Made by a program: the position numbers and the translations under genes | NCBI GenBank assembly: GCA_937872165.1 | Contig: CALMOR010000083.1 | Location: 508 to 24,173 of the forward strand | Length of the DNA: 23,666 nt | Reading direction: 5' to 3' | Source: an uncultured Burkholderiales bacterium | GTDB lineage: Bacteria; Pseudomonadota; Gammaproteobacteria; Burkholderiales; Burkholderiaceae_D | The notes under the pieces: model-generated | Databases searched by the model: none | Seen by the model: the letters and a program-made list of their open reading frames with translations, nothing else | What the model was told of the DNA's origin: nothing | Part shown: positions 8,777 through 16,395 of the stretch, one piece after another | Layout of the letters: each line of letters begins with the position of its first letter | Position numbering within the stretch: position 1 is the stretch's first letter

Positions 8777-9259
8777 TCACTCGGGTCGTTGGAAGCCGCC
8801 ATCGACCCAGGCCGATGCGGACTTCGCGTCGAGTCGATAGCGCGCATCGACCTTGAATCGCGCGATCTCGTCGCCGACGGCATCGACGGCGGTCAGCGTG
8901 GCGAACGGATCGTCGTCGTCGGCGACGATGTCGAGCCGCACCGTCACGCGACCCGATGCGCCTTCGACCGTCACGCTGCGATGCAGGGCCGCATGCGCCT
9001 GCTGCTCGTGTCGACGCAGGACCTCGGCCGCTGTCTTGACGAGCGCGATGAAGGCCGCGCCGTCGAGCGGCTTCGGGTTCTTCTTGTCGCGGCCCATCGT
9101 CCACGGGCCGACGAGCGCCGGCTCGGGCTCGCCGTCCTTGATCATCTCGACGGCCCAGCCTTCGTCGTCGTCGTTCTCGACGACCCGTGCGGTCCAGCCG
9201 TCGTCGCGCCACAGCCGCGGCTCGTGGATCGCTTCGGAGTCGATGATCGGTTCGTCCAT
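8777..9259 (-). CDS. Conserved-looking hypothetical acidic protein
   Basis: About 160 residues from the ATG at 9259; an ATG two codons upstream (9265) is equally possible. I do not assign a family. The N-terminal part is Asp/Glu/Trp-rich ('EPRLWRDDGWTARVVENDDD'), with a following 'GEPEPALVGPWTMGRDKKNPKPL' region, given here only by its ends. The C-terminal half alternates charged and hydrophobic residues and ends with 'YRLDAKSASAWVDGGFQRPE'. No signal peptide or membrane segment is visible, so it is probably cytosolic. The codon pattern is gene-like (GC-rich third positions) and the frame is the sensible one for this interval. The open frame up to 9466 is Arg/Thr-rich and unlikely to be coding. 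Confidence 0.7.
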   Translation of the reverse strand: MDEPIIDSEAIHEPRLWRDDGWTARVVENDDDEGWAVEMIKDGEPEPALVGPWTMGRDKKNPKPLDGAAFIALVKTAAEVLRRHEQQAHAALHRSVTVEGASGRVTVRLDIVADDDDPFATLTAVDAVGDEIARFKVDARYRLDAKSASAWVDGGFQRPE

Positions 9260-9411
9260 GCGCATGTCGCCCGTGCGGGATCGGCCCCGCGCGAGGCGGT
9301 ACCCGAGAAGGACGCCGGCGGTAGGCGATCTTAGGCCAACCCGGCGCGTCCCCGACAAGATCGACGCGTCACGTGCCGGGCGACGAATACCGTGATCCGT
9401 TGTAAAGCTCG

Positions 9412-9431
9412 GCCTCGTCGTCCGACGAGGC
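9412..9431. promoter_or_regulatory. 20-bp palindrome, candidate operator upstream of the DUF417 gene
   Basis: GCCTCGTCG (9412-9420), two bases TC, then CGACGAGGC (9423-9431) form a perfect 9-bp inverted repeat. It ends 39 bp upstream of the DUF417 start codon, in the 211-bp divergent intergenic region, a plausible place for a dimeric regulator to bind. It could also form a hairpin in the mRNA leader. No promoter hexamers are convincing. Confidence 0.4.
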
Positions 9432-9470
9432 GAGTCCACCTGGGAAACCTCATCCACCGGAGACATTCGG

Positions 9471-9926
9471 ATGCCTACCCGTTCTTCCCTCGGCGTGCTA
9501 CGCGGTGCGCTCGTTCTCGTCTTCCTCGCGTTCGGCTACGTGAAATTCTTTCCCTTCGAAGCGAAGGGAGTCGAACCGTTGATCGCGGCGCACCCGGCGT
9601 TGTCGTGGGCCTTGCCGTTGTTCGGGCAGGCCGGCGCATCGCGCTTTCTCGGCGTCGTCGAGATCACGGCGGGGCTCCTGCTCGCGATCGGCTATCGGAG
9701 CGTCCGCGCGAGCCTGGCCGCAGGCGTGCTGACGATGATCACGTTCGCGATCACGGTGACCCTGTTCTTCTTCGTGCCGCATGTCTTCGAGGCGTCGGCG
9801 GGCGGCTTCCCTGCGATCTCGGGGACCGGCGGCTTCCTGCTCAAGGACACGGTCCTGTTCGCGGCCGGCCTCGTGATCTTCAGCGAGGCGCTCGGGACGT
9901 GGCGCGCCCGGCGGCCACGGACCTGA
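9471..9926 (+). CDS. DUF417 family inner-membrane protein (YkgB/RclC-like)
   Basis: A 151-residue protein with about four hydrophobic segments, beginning 'LRGALVLVFLAFGYVKFFPFE' in two blocks ('LVLVFLAFGYVKFF', 'PFEAKGVEPLI'). The pattern 'FGYVKFFPFEAKGVEPLIA', then 'SRFLGVVEITAGLLLAIGY', 'GVLTMITFAITVTLFFF' and 'GGFLLKDTVLFAAGL' matches DUF417. The E. coli member RclC (YkgB) belongs to a reactive-chlorine-response operon. A GGAG ribosome-binding site (9459-9462) lies 8 bases before the ATG. The partners rclA and rclB and an RclR-like activator are not adjacent, so a role in oxidant resistance is only a family-based guess. Confidence 0.88.
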   Translation: MPTRSSLGVLRGALVLVFLAFGYVKFFPFEAKGVEPLIAAHPALSWALPLFGQAGASRFLGVVEITAGLLLAIGYRSVRASLAAGVLTMITFAITVTLFFFVPHVFEASAGGFPAISGTGGFLLKDTVLFAAGLVIFSEALGTWRARRPRT

Positions 9927-10005
9927 TCCGCGCCGACCCCGGGGCGACGGGCGATCGCGACACGGGGCCGACGCACGAAGGCGGCGGGGCCTGCACCGGC
10001 TCGAT

Positions 10006-10626
10006 TCAGGACAACGGCGAGTACGGTTCGGCCATTGCGATCGTCGAGGTCGCCTCGTGGATGTTCTCCGGGCCGCCCTTCGGTGGCCAGACATGGGCGG
10101 CATAGGCCTTCGCACGCAATGCCGCACGCTCGTCGAGACTGGCGAAGCCCCAGATGTGGGTGACCCGCGGCGCGCCGTCGAGCGCATACATATTGATCAC
10201 CAGATGGGCGGTGTATTCGTGCGCCGGACCGATCGCCTGCTCCCACCCGGCCAGCGTCGGTGGCAGTCCACCCGGCTTGAGTCGATAGGTGCGGAACTCG
10301 AAGACCTTGCCGTAGGCCCGCGGCTCGACCGGCGGAAGGAACGGGAACGGCGCGTAGCTCTCCATCTCGAGTTCCGTCACTAGCTCTCCCCCGTTGAACG
10401 GGTCGGCGCTCTGCAACGCGCGGCGACGTTCCGCCGCGAGTTCGTCGGCGTCGGCGAAGCCACGCAGGAGCAGCAGGCGCCCTAGCCTGCCGATATCGGT
10501 GCGCCAACTGCCGAGAAGAACGCCCTTCGACTCGGGTGACGTCACCCAGGATCGGGCGCGTTCGGACACTTCCGCCGTCGACGTCAGCGGAAAGGACAGC
10601 GTGGCGATTTCATAGAGTCGATGCAT
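10006..10626 (-). CDS. NIPSNAP family protein (two NIPSNAP domains)
   Basis: A 206-residue protein with two ferredoxin-like NIPSNAP modules. The first starts 'MHRLYEIATLSFPL' and includes 'GVLLGSWRTDIGRLGRLLLL'; the second starts 'KVFEFRTYRLKPGGLPPTLA' and includes 'HIWGFASLDERAALRAKAY'. Bacterial NIPSNAP proteins are small dimeric alpha+beta proteins often found in catabolic gene clusters; their biochemical role is poorly defined. The ATG at 10626 has a GGAG upstream at good spacing. The frame is open to 10752, but the extra residues look non-coding. It follows the amidase on the same strand after 274 bp, so co-transcription is possible but not shown. Confidence 0.88.
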   Translation of the reverse strand: MHRLYEIATLSFPLTSTAEVSERARSWVTSPESKGVLLGSWRTDIGRLGRLLLLRGFADADELAAERRRALQSADPFNGGELVTELEMESYAPFPFLPPVEPRAYGKVFEFRTYRLKPGGLPPTLAGWEQAIGPAHEYTAHLVINMYALDGAPRVTHIWGFASLDERAALRAKAYAAHVWPPKGGPENIHEATSTIAMAEPYSPLS

Positions 10627-10720
10627 GCGTGGGTCTCCGGTGATGAAGGTGGTCGCGGGCGGAGCGAGCCGAACAGCGCCGCGGTGACCGGGGTTGGCAG
10701 AGCGGCGATCGGAGGCGGCC

Positions 10721-10741
10721 GCCGGCGTATATGTCGCCGGC
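10721..10741. promoter_or_regulatory. Inverted repeat upstream of the NIPSNAP gene
   Basis: GCCGGCG (10721-10727) and CGCCGGC (10735-10741) flank the AT-rich loop TATATGT. It lies about 95 bp upstream of the NIPSNAP start and could be an operator or leader hairpin; this is suggestive only. Confidence 0.25.
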
Positions 10742-10880
10742 ACGAGCTCCACCCCGATACTCGAATGGCTGCTTTCGGCCTGACGCGCGGATCGCCCTTC
10801 GGTGACTCCCGGCTTCTTATCGCCTCTCCTTCCGGCTCTTGTGGCCCGACCGGGAAGCTGCCGGTTCGGACTGCCGCGAA

Positions 10881-10899
10881 GTTCGAGGACACGTCGAAC
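10881..10899 (-). terminator. Small hairpin directly after the amidase stop codon
   Basis: GTTCGA (10881-10886) and TCGAAC (10894-10899) make a 6-bp stem with a 7-base loop, one base beyond the amidase TAA. There is no T-tract, so terminator function is uncertain. Confidence 0.3.
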
Positions 10900-10900
10900 C

Positions 10901-12223
10901 TTACAGCAATGGACGACGGGCGCGATCGGGGTTGCCGGCCTCCACGAGGCCGCCCCATCGCAGCAGCGTCTCCTCGTCGTACCAGCTCGCGACGAGCTGA
11001 ACCCCGATCGGCAGTCCGGCTCCGCTGAAGCCGAACGGCACTGCCAGGGCCGGCAATCCGGTCAGATTGAAGGGGATGGTCGCCCGCATCATCTGCGCGG
11101 TCTCGATCCGTCGACCATCGACCGGGTATCGGTCTTGCCCGTGCAGCGGAGCGGTGAACGGGACGACCGGGCACAGCAGGACGTCGTAGGCCTGGAAGTA
11201 GCCGATGAACGCCGACCGCAATCGCTCGACCGTCTCGCCGGCCGCGACGTGTTCGACGAAGCTGGGCTCGTGCCGGTGGACGGCCAGCTTCCCCCGCGGC
11301 GAGAGCTCGTCCTCTCGCCCTGCCGCGAGCGCCAGCAAGTGCGACACGCTCTCCGCCAACAACGCCGCGCCGGGCCGGGTGCCGTCGATCTCCTTCAGGA
11401 TCGCCAGTTCCACCGGCTCGACCTCGCAGCCGAGCCGCTCGAGGAGAGCCGCCGCGGCGCGAACGGCCGCGGCGACCTCCGGGTCGATGGGGCCGAACAC
11501 GCCGGTCGCCCAGCCGACCCTCAGCGGCTGTCCAGGCGTCCTGGCCCGAGCCGGTCCGGCCCCCCTTGCCGCGACCGCATAGCCATCCAACCCGTCCGGC
11601 CCCCGGAGAAGGTGGTAGGCGAGGCCGACGTCGCGAACGCTACGCGCGAGGGGGCCGACATGCCACATCCGGTTGGGCGCGGGAGGGTAGTGCCCGGTCA
11701 GCGGCACGCGGCCATGCGGCGGTGTCAGCGCGACCAGGCCCGTGAACGAGGCCGGGCCCCGCACCGAAATGCCCACGTCGCTGCCGATGCCGATCGGCGA
11801 CATGCCCGCGGCGATCGCCGCGGACTCGCCGCCACTCGATCCGCCCGGGGTGCGTGCGAGGTCCCACGGATTGTTCGTCCGGCCGGTCAGGACGTTGTCG
11901 GTTTCGAACCAGAGGGCGAACTCGGGAAGGTTGGTCTTGGCGAGCAGGATCGCGCCCGCGTCGCGCAGGCGGCGCACCGCCGTGGCGTCGGCGGTCGGTG
12001 TGCGCCCCGCGAACAGCCGGGAGCCGCGCTGCGTGGCGACGCCGGCGGTGTCGAGGCAGTCCTTCGCCGTGAACGGCACGCCGGCGAGCGGACCGAGATC
12101 GTCGCCGCGCAGGACGGCGCGCTCGACGTCACGCGCCGAGGCGAGCGCCGTGTCCGCCGCCAGGGTGACGATGGCGTTGATCCGCGGGTTGACGGCCTCG
12201 ATCCGGTCGAGGTGCGCCTGCAC
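10901..12223 (-). CDS. Amidase signature family protein; start codon uncertain
   Basis: Amidase-signature hydrolase that cleaves a C-N amide bond. The Ser-cisSer-Lys triad elements are visible: Lys in 'LAGVPFTAKDCLDTAGV', the 'RTPGGSSGGESAAIAAGMSP' block, and the nucleophile region 'GIGSDVGISVRGPASFTG'. The C-terminal 'FNLTGLPALAVPFGF' and 'LPIGVQLVA' are typical. Physiological substrate is unknown. The first ordinary start codon is a GTG at 12223, giving 440 residues, but it falls inside a family-like N-terminus. The same frame upstream (to about 12292) reads 'LHYLDATRLAALIRTKAISP' then 'IEVV', exactly what amidases begin with, and it has no ATG, GTG or TTG before a stop at 12419-12421. It may use a rare start, have lost its start, or contain a sequence error. 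It ends in TAA. Confidence 0.85.
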   Translation of the reverse strand: MQAHLDRIEAVNPRINAIVTLAADTALASARDVERAVLRGDDLGPLAGVPFTAKDCLDTAGVATQRGSRLFAGRTPTADATAVRRLRDAGAILLAKTNLPEFALWFETDNVLTGRTNNPWDLARTPGGSSGGESAAIAAGMSPIGIGSDVGISVRGPASFTGLVALTPPHGRVPLTGHYPPAPNRMWHVGPLARSVRDVGLAYHLLRGPDGLDGYAVAARGAGPARARTPGQPLRVGWATGVFGPIDPEVAAAVRAAAALLERLGCEVEPVELAILKEIDGTRPGAALLAESVSHLLALAAGREDELSPRGKLAVHRHEPSFVEHVAAGETVERLRSAFIGYFQAYDVLLCPVVPFTAPLHGQDRYPVDGRRIETAQMMRATIPFNLTGLPALAVPFGFSGAGLPIGVQLVASWYDEETLLRWGGLVEAGNPDRARRPLL

Positions 12224-12299
12224 GACCTCGATCGGGGAAATCGCCTTCGTTCGGATCAGAGCGGCGAGTCGCGTCGCATCGAGATAGTGGAGGGGTGTG

Positions 12300-12674
12300 C
12301 GGAGGATTCTTGGTCGGGTGTCACGGCTGTTCTTCCGATGGGATCGTGAGCTTGGGCAATCAAGCGAGCGGGACCGGCGTGCCTCGACGCGAGCGCGGCA
12401 GTGGACGACCTGGGCGCTTCACCGACGCCCGACCTGCGCGGAGCGAGGCGCCTCGAGTCCGGTTCGGCGCACGTCTGGCAAAAGGCCCGACGACGTGGCT
12501 CCGGCCGGAGGGCGACGCGAGAAATCGCCCGACGGCAGCGGCCGCCACGAGGGCCGCGGCGCCGATCGTCTCCCGGGGCGGCCGAGGTCGTCCCTGCCGT
12601 GCTCGTCCGACGAAGCCATGAAAGAACTTCCTCGTCTGACTCGCGGCGAAGAAATCGGGACCACGGTTGAACTT
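12300..12674. other. Gene-free stretch between amidase and GFA gene
   Basis: No convincing gene is seen. Several overlapping open frames on both strands give only Arg/Pro/Ser/Ala-rich translations with no family resemblance. The minus-strand frame around 12530-12560 encodes a short hydrophobic run ('IGAAALVAAAAVGRFLAS') without a clear start or family. The promoter or lost 5' end of the amidase gene would have to lie here. Confidence 0.5.
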
Positions 12675-13160
12675 CTAGGACGTCGATACCGGGCGGACGC
12701 CGCTGGCCGCGAACGCGGCCTCGAGTGCGACGGTGTCCTCGAACTCGGTGTCGTAGTTGAGCGGGAGCGGCAGCCTGGCCCACGGGTAACCACTGCGGAG
12801 GAAGATCTGGCCGACCGGCCTCACCCAGCCGTGATCGTCGAGCGTGCTCGCCCGCACGATGACGGCCTGCGGCGAGTGTTCGGCCACCGTGTGGGTCCAG
12901 CCGTGGCAGGCCCCGCACCAGTACTGGTGGCTCGGAAGGCCGCTGTCGGCGATCTTGGTCCACGACCGCGGCTCGCCGGCGATGACCGCAAAGCCCTCCT
13001 TCGGCACGGGCATGCCGACCGAGAAGGCGCTCGCGGTCAGCTGCCGGCAGTCGGTGCAATGGCACGCGAAGACGAACGTCGGGGCGGCCGTGATGCGGTA
13101 GCGGACCGCCCCGCAGCGGCAACCGCCGTCGAGCGGCAGCGGGAATGCGGCGTCGTCCAT
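12675..13160 (-). CDS. GFA family (CENP-V/glutathione-dependent formaldehyde-activating-like) zinc protein
   Basis: A 161-residue protein with the GFA/CENP-V zinc-binding pattern: Cys14 and Cys16 in 'GGCRCGAVRY', Cys33, Cys35 and Cys38 in 'ACHCTDCRQLTASAF', and Cys82 and Cys85 in 'WCGACHGW'. The founding member, Gfa, was linked to S-hydroxymethylglutathione formation from formaldehyde, but most homologues have unknown function. The ATG at 13160 has a GGAG upstream within the end of fumC, and the gene begins 2 bp after the fumC stop codon, so it is almost certainly co-transcribed with fumC and malic enzyme. It ends in TAG. It could handle or sense a small aldehyde or thiol adduct in this pathway; that is inference. 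Confidence 0.9.
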   Translation of the reverse strand: MDDAAFPLPLDGGCRCGAVRYRITAAPTFVFACHCTDCRQLTASAFSVGMPVPKEGFAVIAGEPRSWTKIADSGLPSHQYWCGACHGWTHTVAEHSPQAVIVRASTLDDHGWVRPVGQIFLRSGYPWARLPLPLNYDTEFEDTVALEAAFAASGVRPVSTS

Positions 13161-13162
13161 GC

Positions 13163-14629
13163 TCAAGCTCCCGCAACGCCGTGTCCGACCAGCTTGGCAG
13201 GATCGACGATCTCGTCGAACGTCTCTTCGCTGACCTTGCCGGACTTCAGCGCCGCCTGCTTCAGGGTCGAGCCGTCGTCGGCGGCGGCTTCGGCGATCCT
13301 CGCGGCTTCGGAGTAGCCGATGACCGGGGCCAGTGCGGTGACCAGCATCAGCGACTGGCCGACGGTCGCGTCGATCCGCTCGCGGTCGAGTTCCGTCCCG
13401 TCGATCGAGAAGGCGCGCATCCTGTCGCACATGTCGCCGAGGATGCGCGCCGAGTGCAGCAGGTTGTTGACGATGATCGGGCGCATGGCGTTCAGCTCGA
13501 AGTTGCCCTGGCTGCCGGCGAAGGCGACCGCGTTGTCCTCGCCGATGACCTGGATGCAGACCATGACCATGGCCTCGCACTGCGTCGGGTTGACCTTGCC
13601 CGGCATGATCGAACTGCCGGGCTCGTTCTGCGGCAACAGCAGTTCGCCCAGGCCGCAGCGCGGCCCCGAGGCCAGCCAGCGCATGTCGTTGGCGACCTTC
13701 ATCAGCGCCACGGCGACGCCGCGCAGGGACGCCATCGCGGCGACCATCGCGTCGAGCGAACCCTGGGCGGCGAACTTGTTGGGCGCCGTCACGAACGGCT
13801 TGCCGGTGAGGTCGGCGATCGCCGCCGCGATGTCGCGCGAGAAGTGCTTCGGCGCGTTGAGCCCGGTGCCCACCGCCGTGCCGCCGCAGGCGAGACGGTG
13901 GAGGCCGCCCAGCGAGCGGCGGACGTTGTCCATCGCGTCGCGCACCTGCGCGGCGTAGCCCGACCATTCCTGGCCGACCGTCAGCGGCACCGCATCCTGC
14001 AGGTGGGTGCGCCCGGTCTTGACCACCTCCATCCACTGGTTCGCCTTCGCCTCGATCGCGGTCGCGAACCGGTCGAGCGCGGGCAGCACCTCGTCCTCCA
14101 GCGCGAGCACGGCGGCGACGTGCATCGCGGTGGGAAAGGTGTCGTTGGACGACTGGCCCAGGTTGACGTGATCGTTGGGATGGACCGGATCCTGCGCGCC
14201 GAGCGTGCCGCCGAGGAGCTGGATCGCGCGGTTCGAGATGACCTCGTTGAGGTTCATGTTCGACTGGGTGCCCGAGCCGGTCTGCCAGACGAACAGCGGG
14301 AAGTGGTCGTCGAGCTTGCCCGCGATCACCTCGTCCGCGGCCTTCACGATCGCGTCGGCGCGCCATTGCGCCAGCCGTCCTCCGTCGGCGTTCACCTGCG
14401 CGGCGGCCTTCTTCACGTAGCCGTAGGCGTGGTACACCGCCTTCGGCATCCGGTCGTCGCCGATCGAGAAATGCCGGAGCGAGCGCTCGGTCTGCGCGCC
14501 CCAGTAGCGGTCCGCGGGAACGTCGACGTCGCCCATCGAATCGAATTCCCGGCGCCGGCCGCTCGCCTCGATCCCGATCGGCGCGTCGGTCATGACCGGG
14601 TCGTCGCCGGCCTCGTGGACGTGCGTCAT
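13163..14629 (-). CDS. fumC: Class II fumarate hydratase
   Basis: A 488-residue class II (iron-independent) fumarase that interconverts fumarate and L-malate. The motifs 'WGAQTERSLRHF', 'VWQTGSGTQSNMNLNEVI', 'GRTHLQDAVPLTVGQE', 'GGTAVGTGLNAP' and the fumarase/aspartase signature 'GSSIMPGKVNPTQCEAM' (about residues 337-353) are all present. 'TGSGTQSNMN' favours fumarase over aspartase. The ATG at 14629 is chosen over a second one at 14593 because it has a strong GGGGGAG ribosome-binding site and overlaps the malic enzyme stop in an ATGA arrangement. Coupling to malic enzyme suggests the pair converts fumarate through malate to pyruvate in one catabolic route. Confidence 0.95.
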   Translation of the reverse strand: MTHVHEAGDDPVMTDAPIGIEASGRRREFDSMGDVDVPADRYWGAQTERSLRHFSIGDDRMPKAVYHAYGYVKKAAAQVNADGGRLAQWRADAIVKAADEVIAGKLDDHFPLFVWQTGSGTQSNMNLNEVISNRAIQLLGGTLGAQDPVHPNDHVNLGQSSNDTFPTAMHVAAVLALEDEVLPALDRFATAIEAKANQWMEVVKTGRTHLQDAVPLTVGQEWSGYAAQVRDAMDNVRRSLGGLHRLACGGTAVGTGLNAPKHFSRDIAAAIADLTGKPFVTAPNKFAAQGSLDAMVAAMASLRGVAVALMKVANDMRWLASGPRCGLGELLLPQNEPGSSIMPGKVNPTQCEAMVMVCIQVIGEDNAVAFAGSQGNFELNAMRPIIVNNLLHSARILGDMCDRMRAFSIDGTELDRERIDATVGQSLMLVTALAPVIGYSEAARIAEAAADDGSTLKQAALKSGKVSEETFDEIVDPAKLVGHGVAGA

Positions 14630-16311
14630 CTGGAACTCCCCCGGACGAGCCGGTCGGCCGTTCCCGGCCGGTGGACCGGGGACGGCGGCCGTGCCCGATA
14701 GACGGGTGTGTAGGTGATGCCCTTGATCCACGCACGGATGTCGTCCGGCCGCTCCACCGTCGCGAGGCCGCGATCGAAGATGTGCTCGGCGACGCGGGTC
14801 GCGGTCGTGATCTCGACCTCCAGGATGTCGCGCTGGCCGGGGTAGAGCATGCCCTTGTCGCGCGCGGCCTGGTCGACCTGGTCGGCCGCGCCCTTGGCCG
14901 CGGCGATCCACATCCGGTCGTCGATGCGCTTCGGCCTGGTCGCGTAGACCGCGAGGCCGAAGGCCGGGAAGATGTAGAAGTTGTTGGCCTGGCCCGGGTG
15001 GAAGACCTTGCCGGCGACGGTCACGTCGGGGAACTGGACGCCCGCCGCGAACAGCGCCTTGCCGTCGGTCCAGGCATAGGCCTGCTCGGCCGTGCACTCC
15101 GCCTTGTCGGTCGGGTTCGACAGCGGGAAGATGATCGGGCGGTCGGTGGCGGCGGCCACGCCCCTCACCACGGCTTCCGTGAACAGGCCCGGCGTCGTGC
15201 TGACGCCGACCAGCGCGGTCGGCTTGAACGAGCCGACGGCGGCCGCGAGGTCGGTCGTCGCGGGAAGGTCCTTGGCATAGGCCTTCTGCGAAGGGCCGAG
15301 GTCGTCGCGGCCGGCGTCGAGCAGGCCGTTCACGTCGTACAGGGCGATGCGCTTCCGGGCGTCGTCCTTGCCCAGCCCGCCTTCGACCATCGCTTCGACG
15401 AGCATGTCGGCGATGCCGATCGCGGCCGATCCGGCCCCGGCGAAAAGGATTCTCTGGTCGGCCAGCGTCTCGCCCTTGATCTGGAGCGCGGTGGTCAGCC
15501 CTGCGAGGGTGACGCTGGCGGTGCCCTGGATGTCGTCGTTGTAGACGAGGTAGTCGTCCCGGTAGCGCGCGAGCAGCCGGATGGCGTCGGTGCCCTTCCA
15601 GTCCTCGAAATGGACGCAGACGCCGGGGAACACCGCGTTCGCGGCGACCATGAACTCGTCGACGAGCGCATCCAGCGCGTCGTCGGCGGGCGGCGCGTCG
15701 CGCAGGCCGGTGTAGAGCGGATCGGCGCGGAGCGCGGCGTTGGTGGTGCCGATGTCGAAGTGGATCGGCAGCAGGCAGTCGGGTGGCACCCCGGCGCAGG
15801 CGGTGTAGAGCTGGAGCTTGCCGATCGGGATCGGCGCGCCGTTGGCGCCGATGTCGCCCAACCCCAGGATGCGGCCGCCCGAGGACACGCAGATGAAACG
15901 GATGTCGCGCGTCGGCCAGTTCGCCAGCACCTCGGCGAAGCGTCCCTTCATCGTCTTGGTCAGGTACATGCCTTGCGGACGCCGATAGACATGGCCATAG
16001 GTCAGGCACGCGTCGGCGATGGTGGGGTCGTAGACGATCGGCACGAACCGCGCCGGATCGCGCATCAGCACCGCGTAGTAGAGCGTCTCGTTGCGATCGC
16101 AGAGGTCCTGAAGGTAGAGATACTCTTCGAGGTCGCTGGATTTGGCGCAGAGGTGCCCCATGACGCGCTGGACCTGCGTGTCGAGGTCCTCGACCGTCGT
16201 CGGAAGCAGGCCTTCCAACCCGTTCGCCGCCCTCTCCTCGGTCGTAAACGCTGTCCCCTTGTTCTCGATCGGGCTTTCGAGGAGTTCTAGCCCGGTGGCG
16301 TGATGATGCAT
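14626..16311 (-). CDS. NAD(P)-dependent malic enzyme (oxaloacetate-decarboxylating)
   Basis: A 561-residue malic enzyme that oxidatively decarboxylates malate to pyruvate and CO2. The N-terminal domain has 'RNETLYYAVLMRD', 'VYDPTIADAC' and 'RFICVSSGGRILGLGDIGAN' (20 residues). The metal site motif 'VYNDDIQGTASVTLAG' and the Rossmann motif 'FAGAGSAAIGIADML' follow, then 'IIFPLSNPTDKAEC'. Length and motifs match the NAD-type family (SfcA/MaeA-like); cofactor choice is not certain. The last 25 or so residues are Pro/Arg-rich beyond the usual 'KGITYTPVY' end. It overlaps fumC by 4 bp (ATGA). It is 84 bp downstream of the SDR gene on the same strand. Confidence 0.93.
   Translation of the reverse strand: MHHHATGLELLESPIENKGTAFTTEERAANGLEGLLPTTVEDLDTQVQRVMGHLCAKSSDLEEYLYLQDLCDRNETLYYAVLMRDPARFVPIVYDPTIADACLTYGHVYRRPQGMYLTKTMKGRFAEVLANWPTRDIRFICVSSGGRILGLGDIGANGAPIPIGKLQLYTACAGVPPDCLLPIHFDIGTTNAALRADPLYTGLRDAPPADDALDALVDEFMVAANAVFPGVCVHFEDWKGTDAIRLLARYRDDYLVYNDDIQGTASVTLAGLTTALQIKGETLADQRILFAGAGSAAIGIADMLVEAMVEGGLGKDDARKRIALYDVNGLLDAGRDDLGPSQKAYAKDLPATTDLAAAVGSFKPTALVGVSTTPGLFTEAVVRGVAAATDRPIIFPLSNPTDKAECTAEQAYAWTDGKALFAAGVQFPDVTVAGKVFHPGQANNFYIFPAFGLAVYATRPKRIDDRMWIAAAKGAADQVDQAARDKGMLYPGQRDILEVEITTATRVAEHIFDRGLATVERPDDIRAWIKGITYTPVYRARPPSPVHRPGTADRLVRGSSR
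14636..14642 (-). promoter_or_regulatory. Strong ribosome-binding site of fumC
   Basis: GGGGGAG on the minus strand lies 6 bases upstream of the ATG at 14629, inside the malic enzyme coding end. It decides the fumC start in favour of 14629 over 14593. Confidence 0.65.
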
Positions 16312-16340
16312 GTCTGGTTTTTCCGCTGAACGGGAGCGCA

Positions 16341-16370
16341 GGATGTCGTCTTCGAACAGGAACGACGTCC
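16341..16370 (-). other. Imperfect stem-loop between SDR and malic enzyme genes
   Basis: GGATGTCGT (16341-16349) and ACGACGTCC (16362-16370) pair over 9 bases with one mismatch or wobble and a 12-base loop. It lies in the 84-bp gap and could process or attenuate the operon mRNA; unproven. Confidence 0.3.
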
Positions 16371-16395
16371 CGCGCAGGCCCGTGAGTTGATTAGG

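Noticed and set aside
12360..12548. Small minus-strand open frame with a short hydrophobic N-terminus
   Set aside because: The hydrophobic run is a simple Ala/Val repeat, the rest is Arg/Pro-rich, there is no good ribosome-binding site and no family resemblance.
12675..14735. 686-codon minus-strand open frame extending the GFA gene upstream
   Set aside because: The extension is a frame-shifted reading of fumC with low-complexity Arg/Gly composition; the GFA fold starts at 13160.
13163..16009. 948-codon minus-strand open frame that looks like a fusion of an unknown protein with fumarase
   Set aside because: Only the part after 14629 resembles fumarase; the upstream part is an Arg/Pro-rich shadow of malic enzyme in another frame, and a strong ribosome-binding site marks the fumC start.
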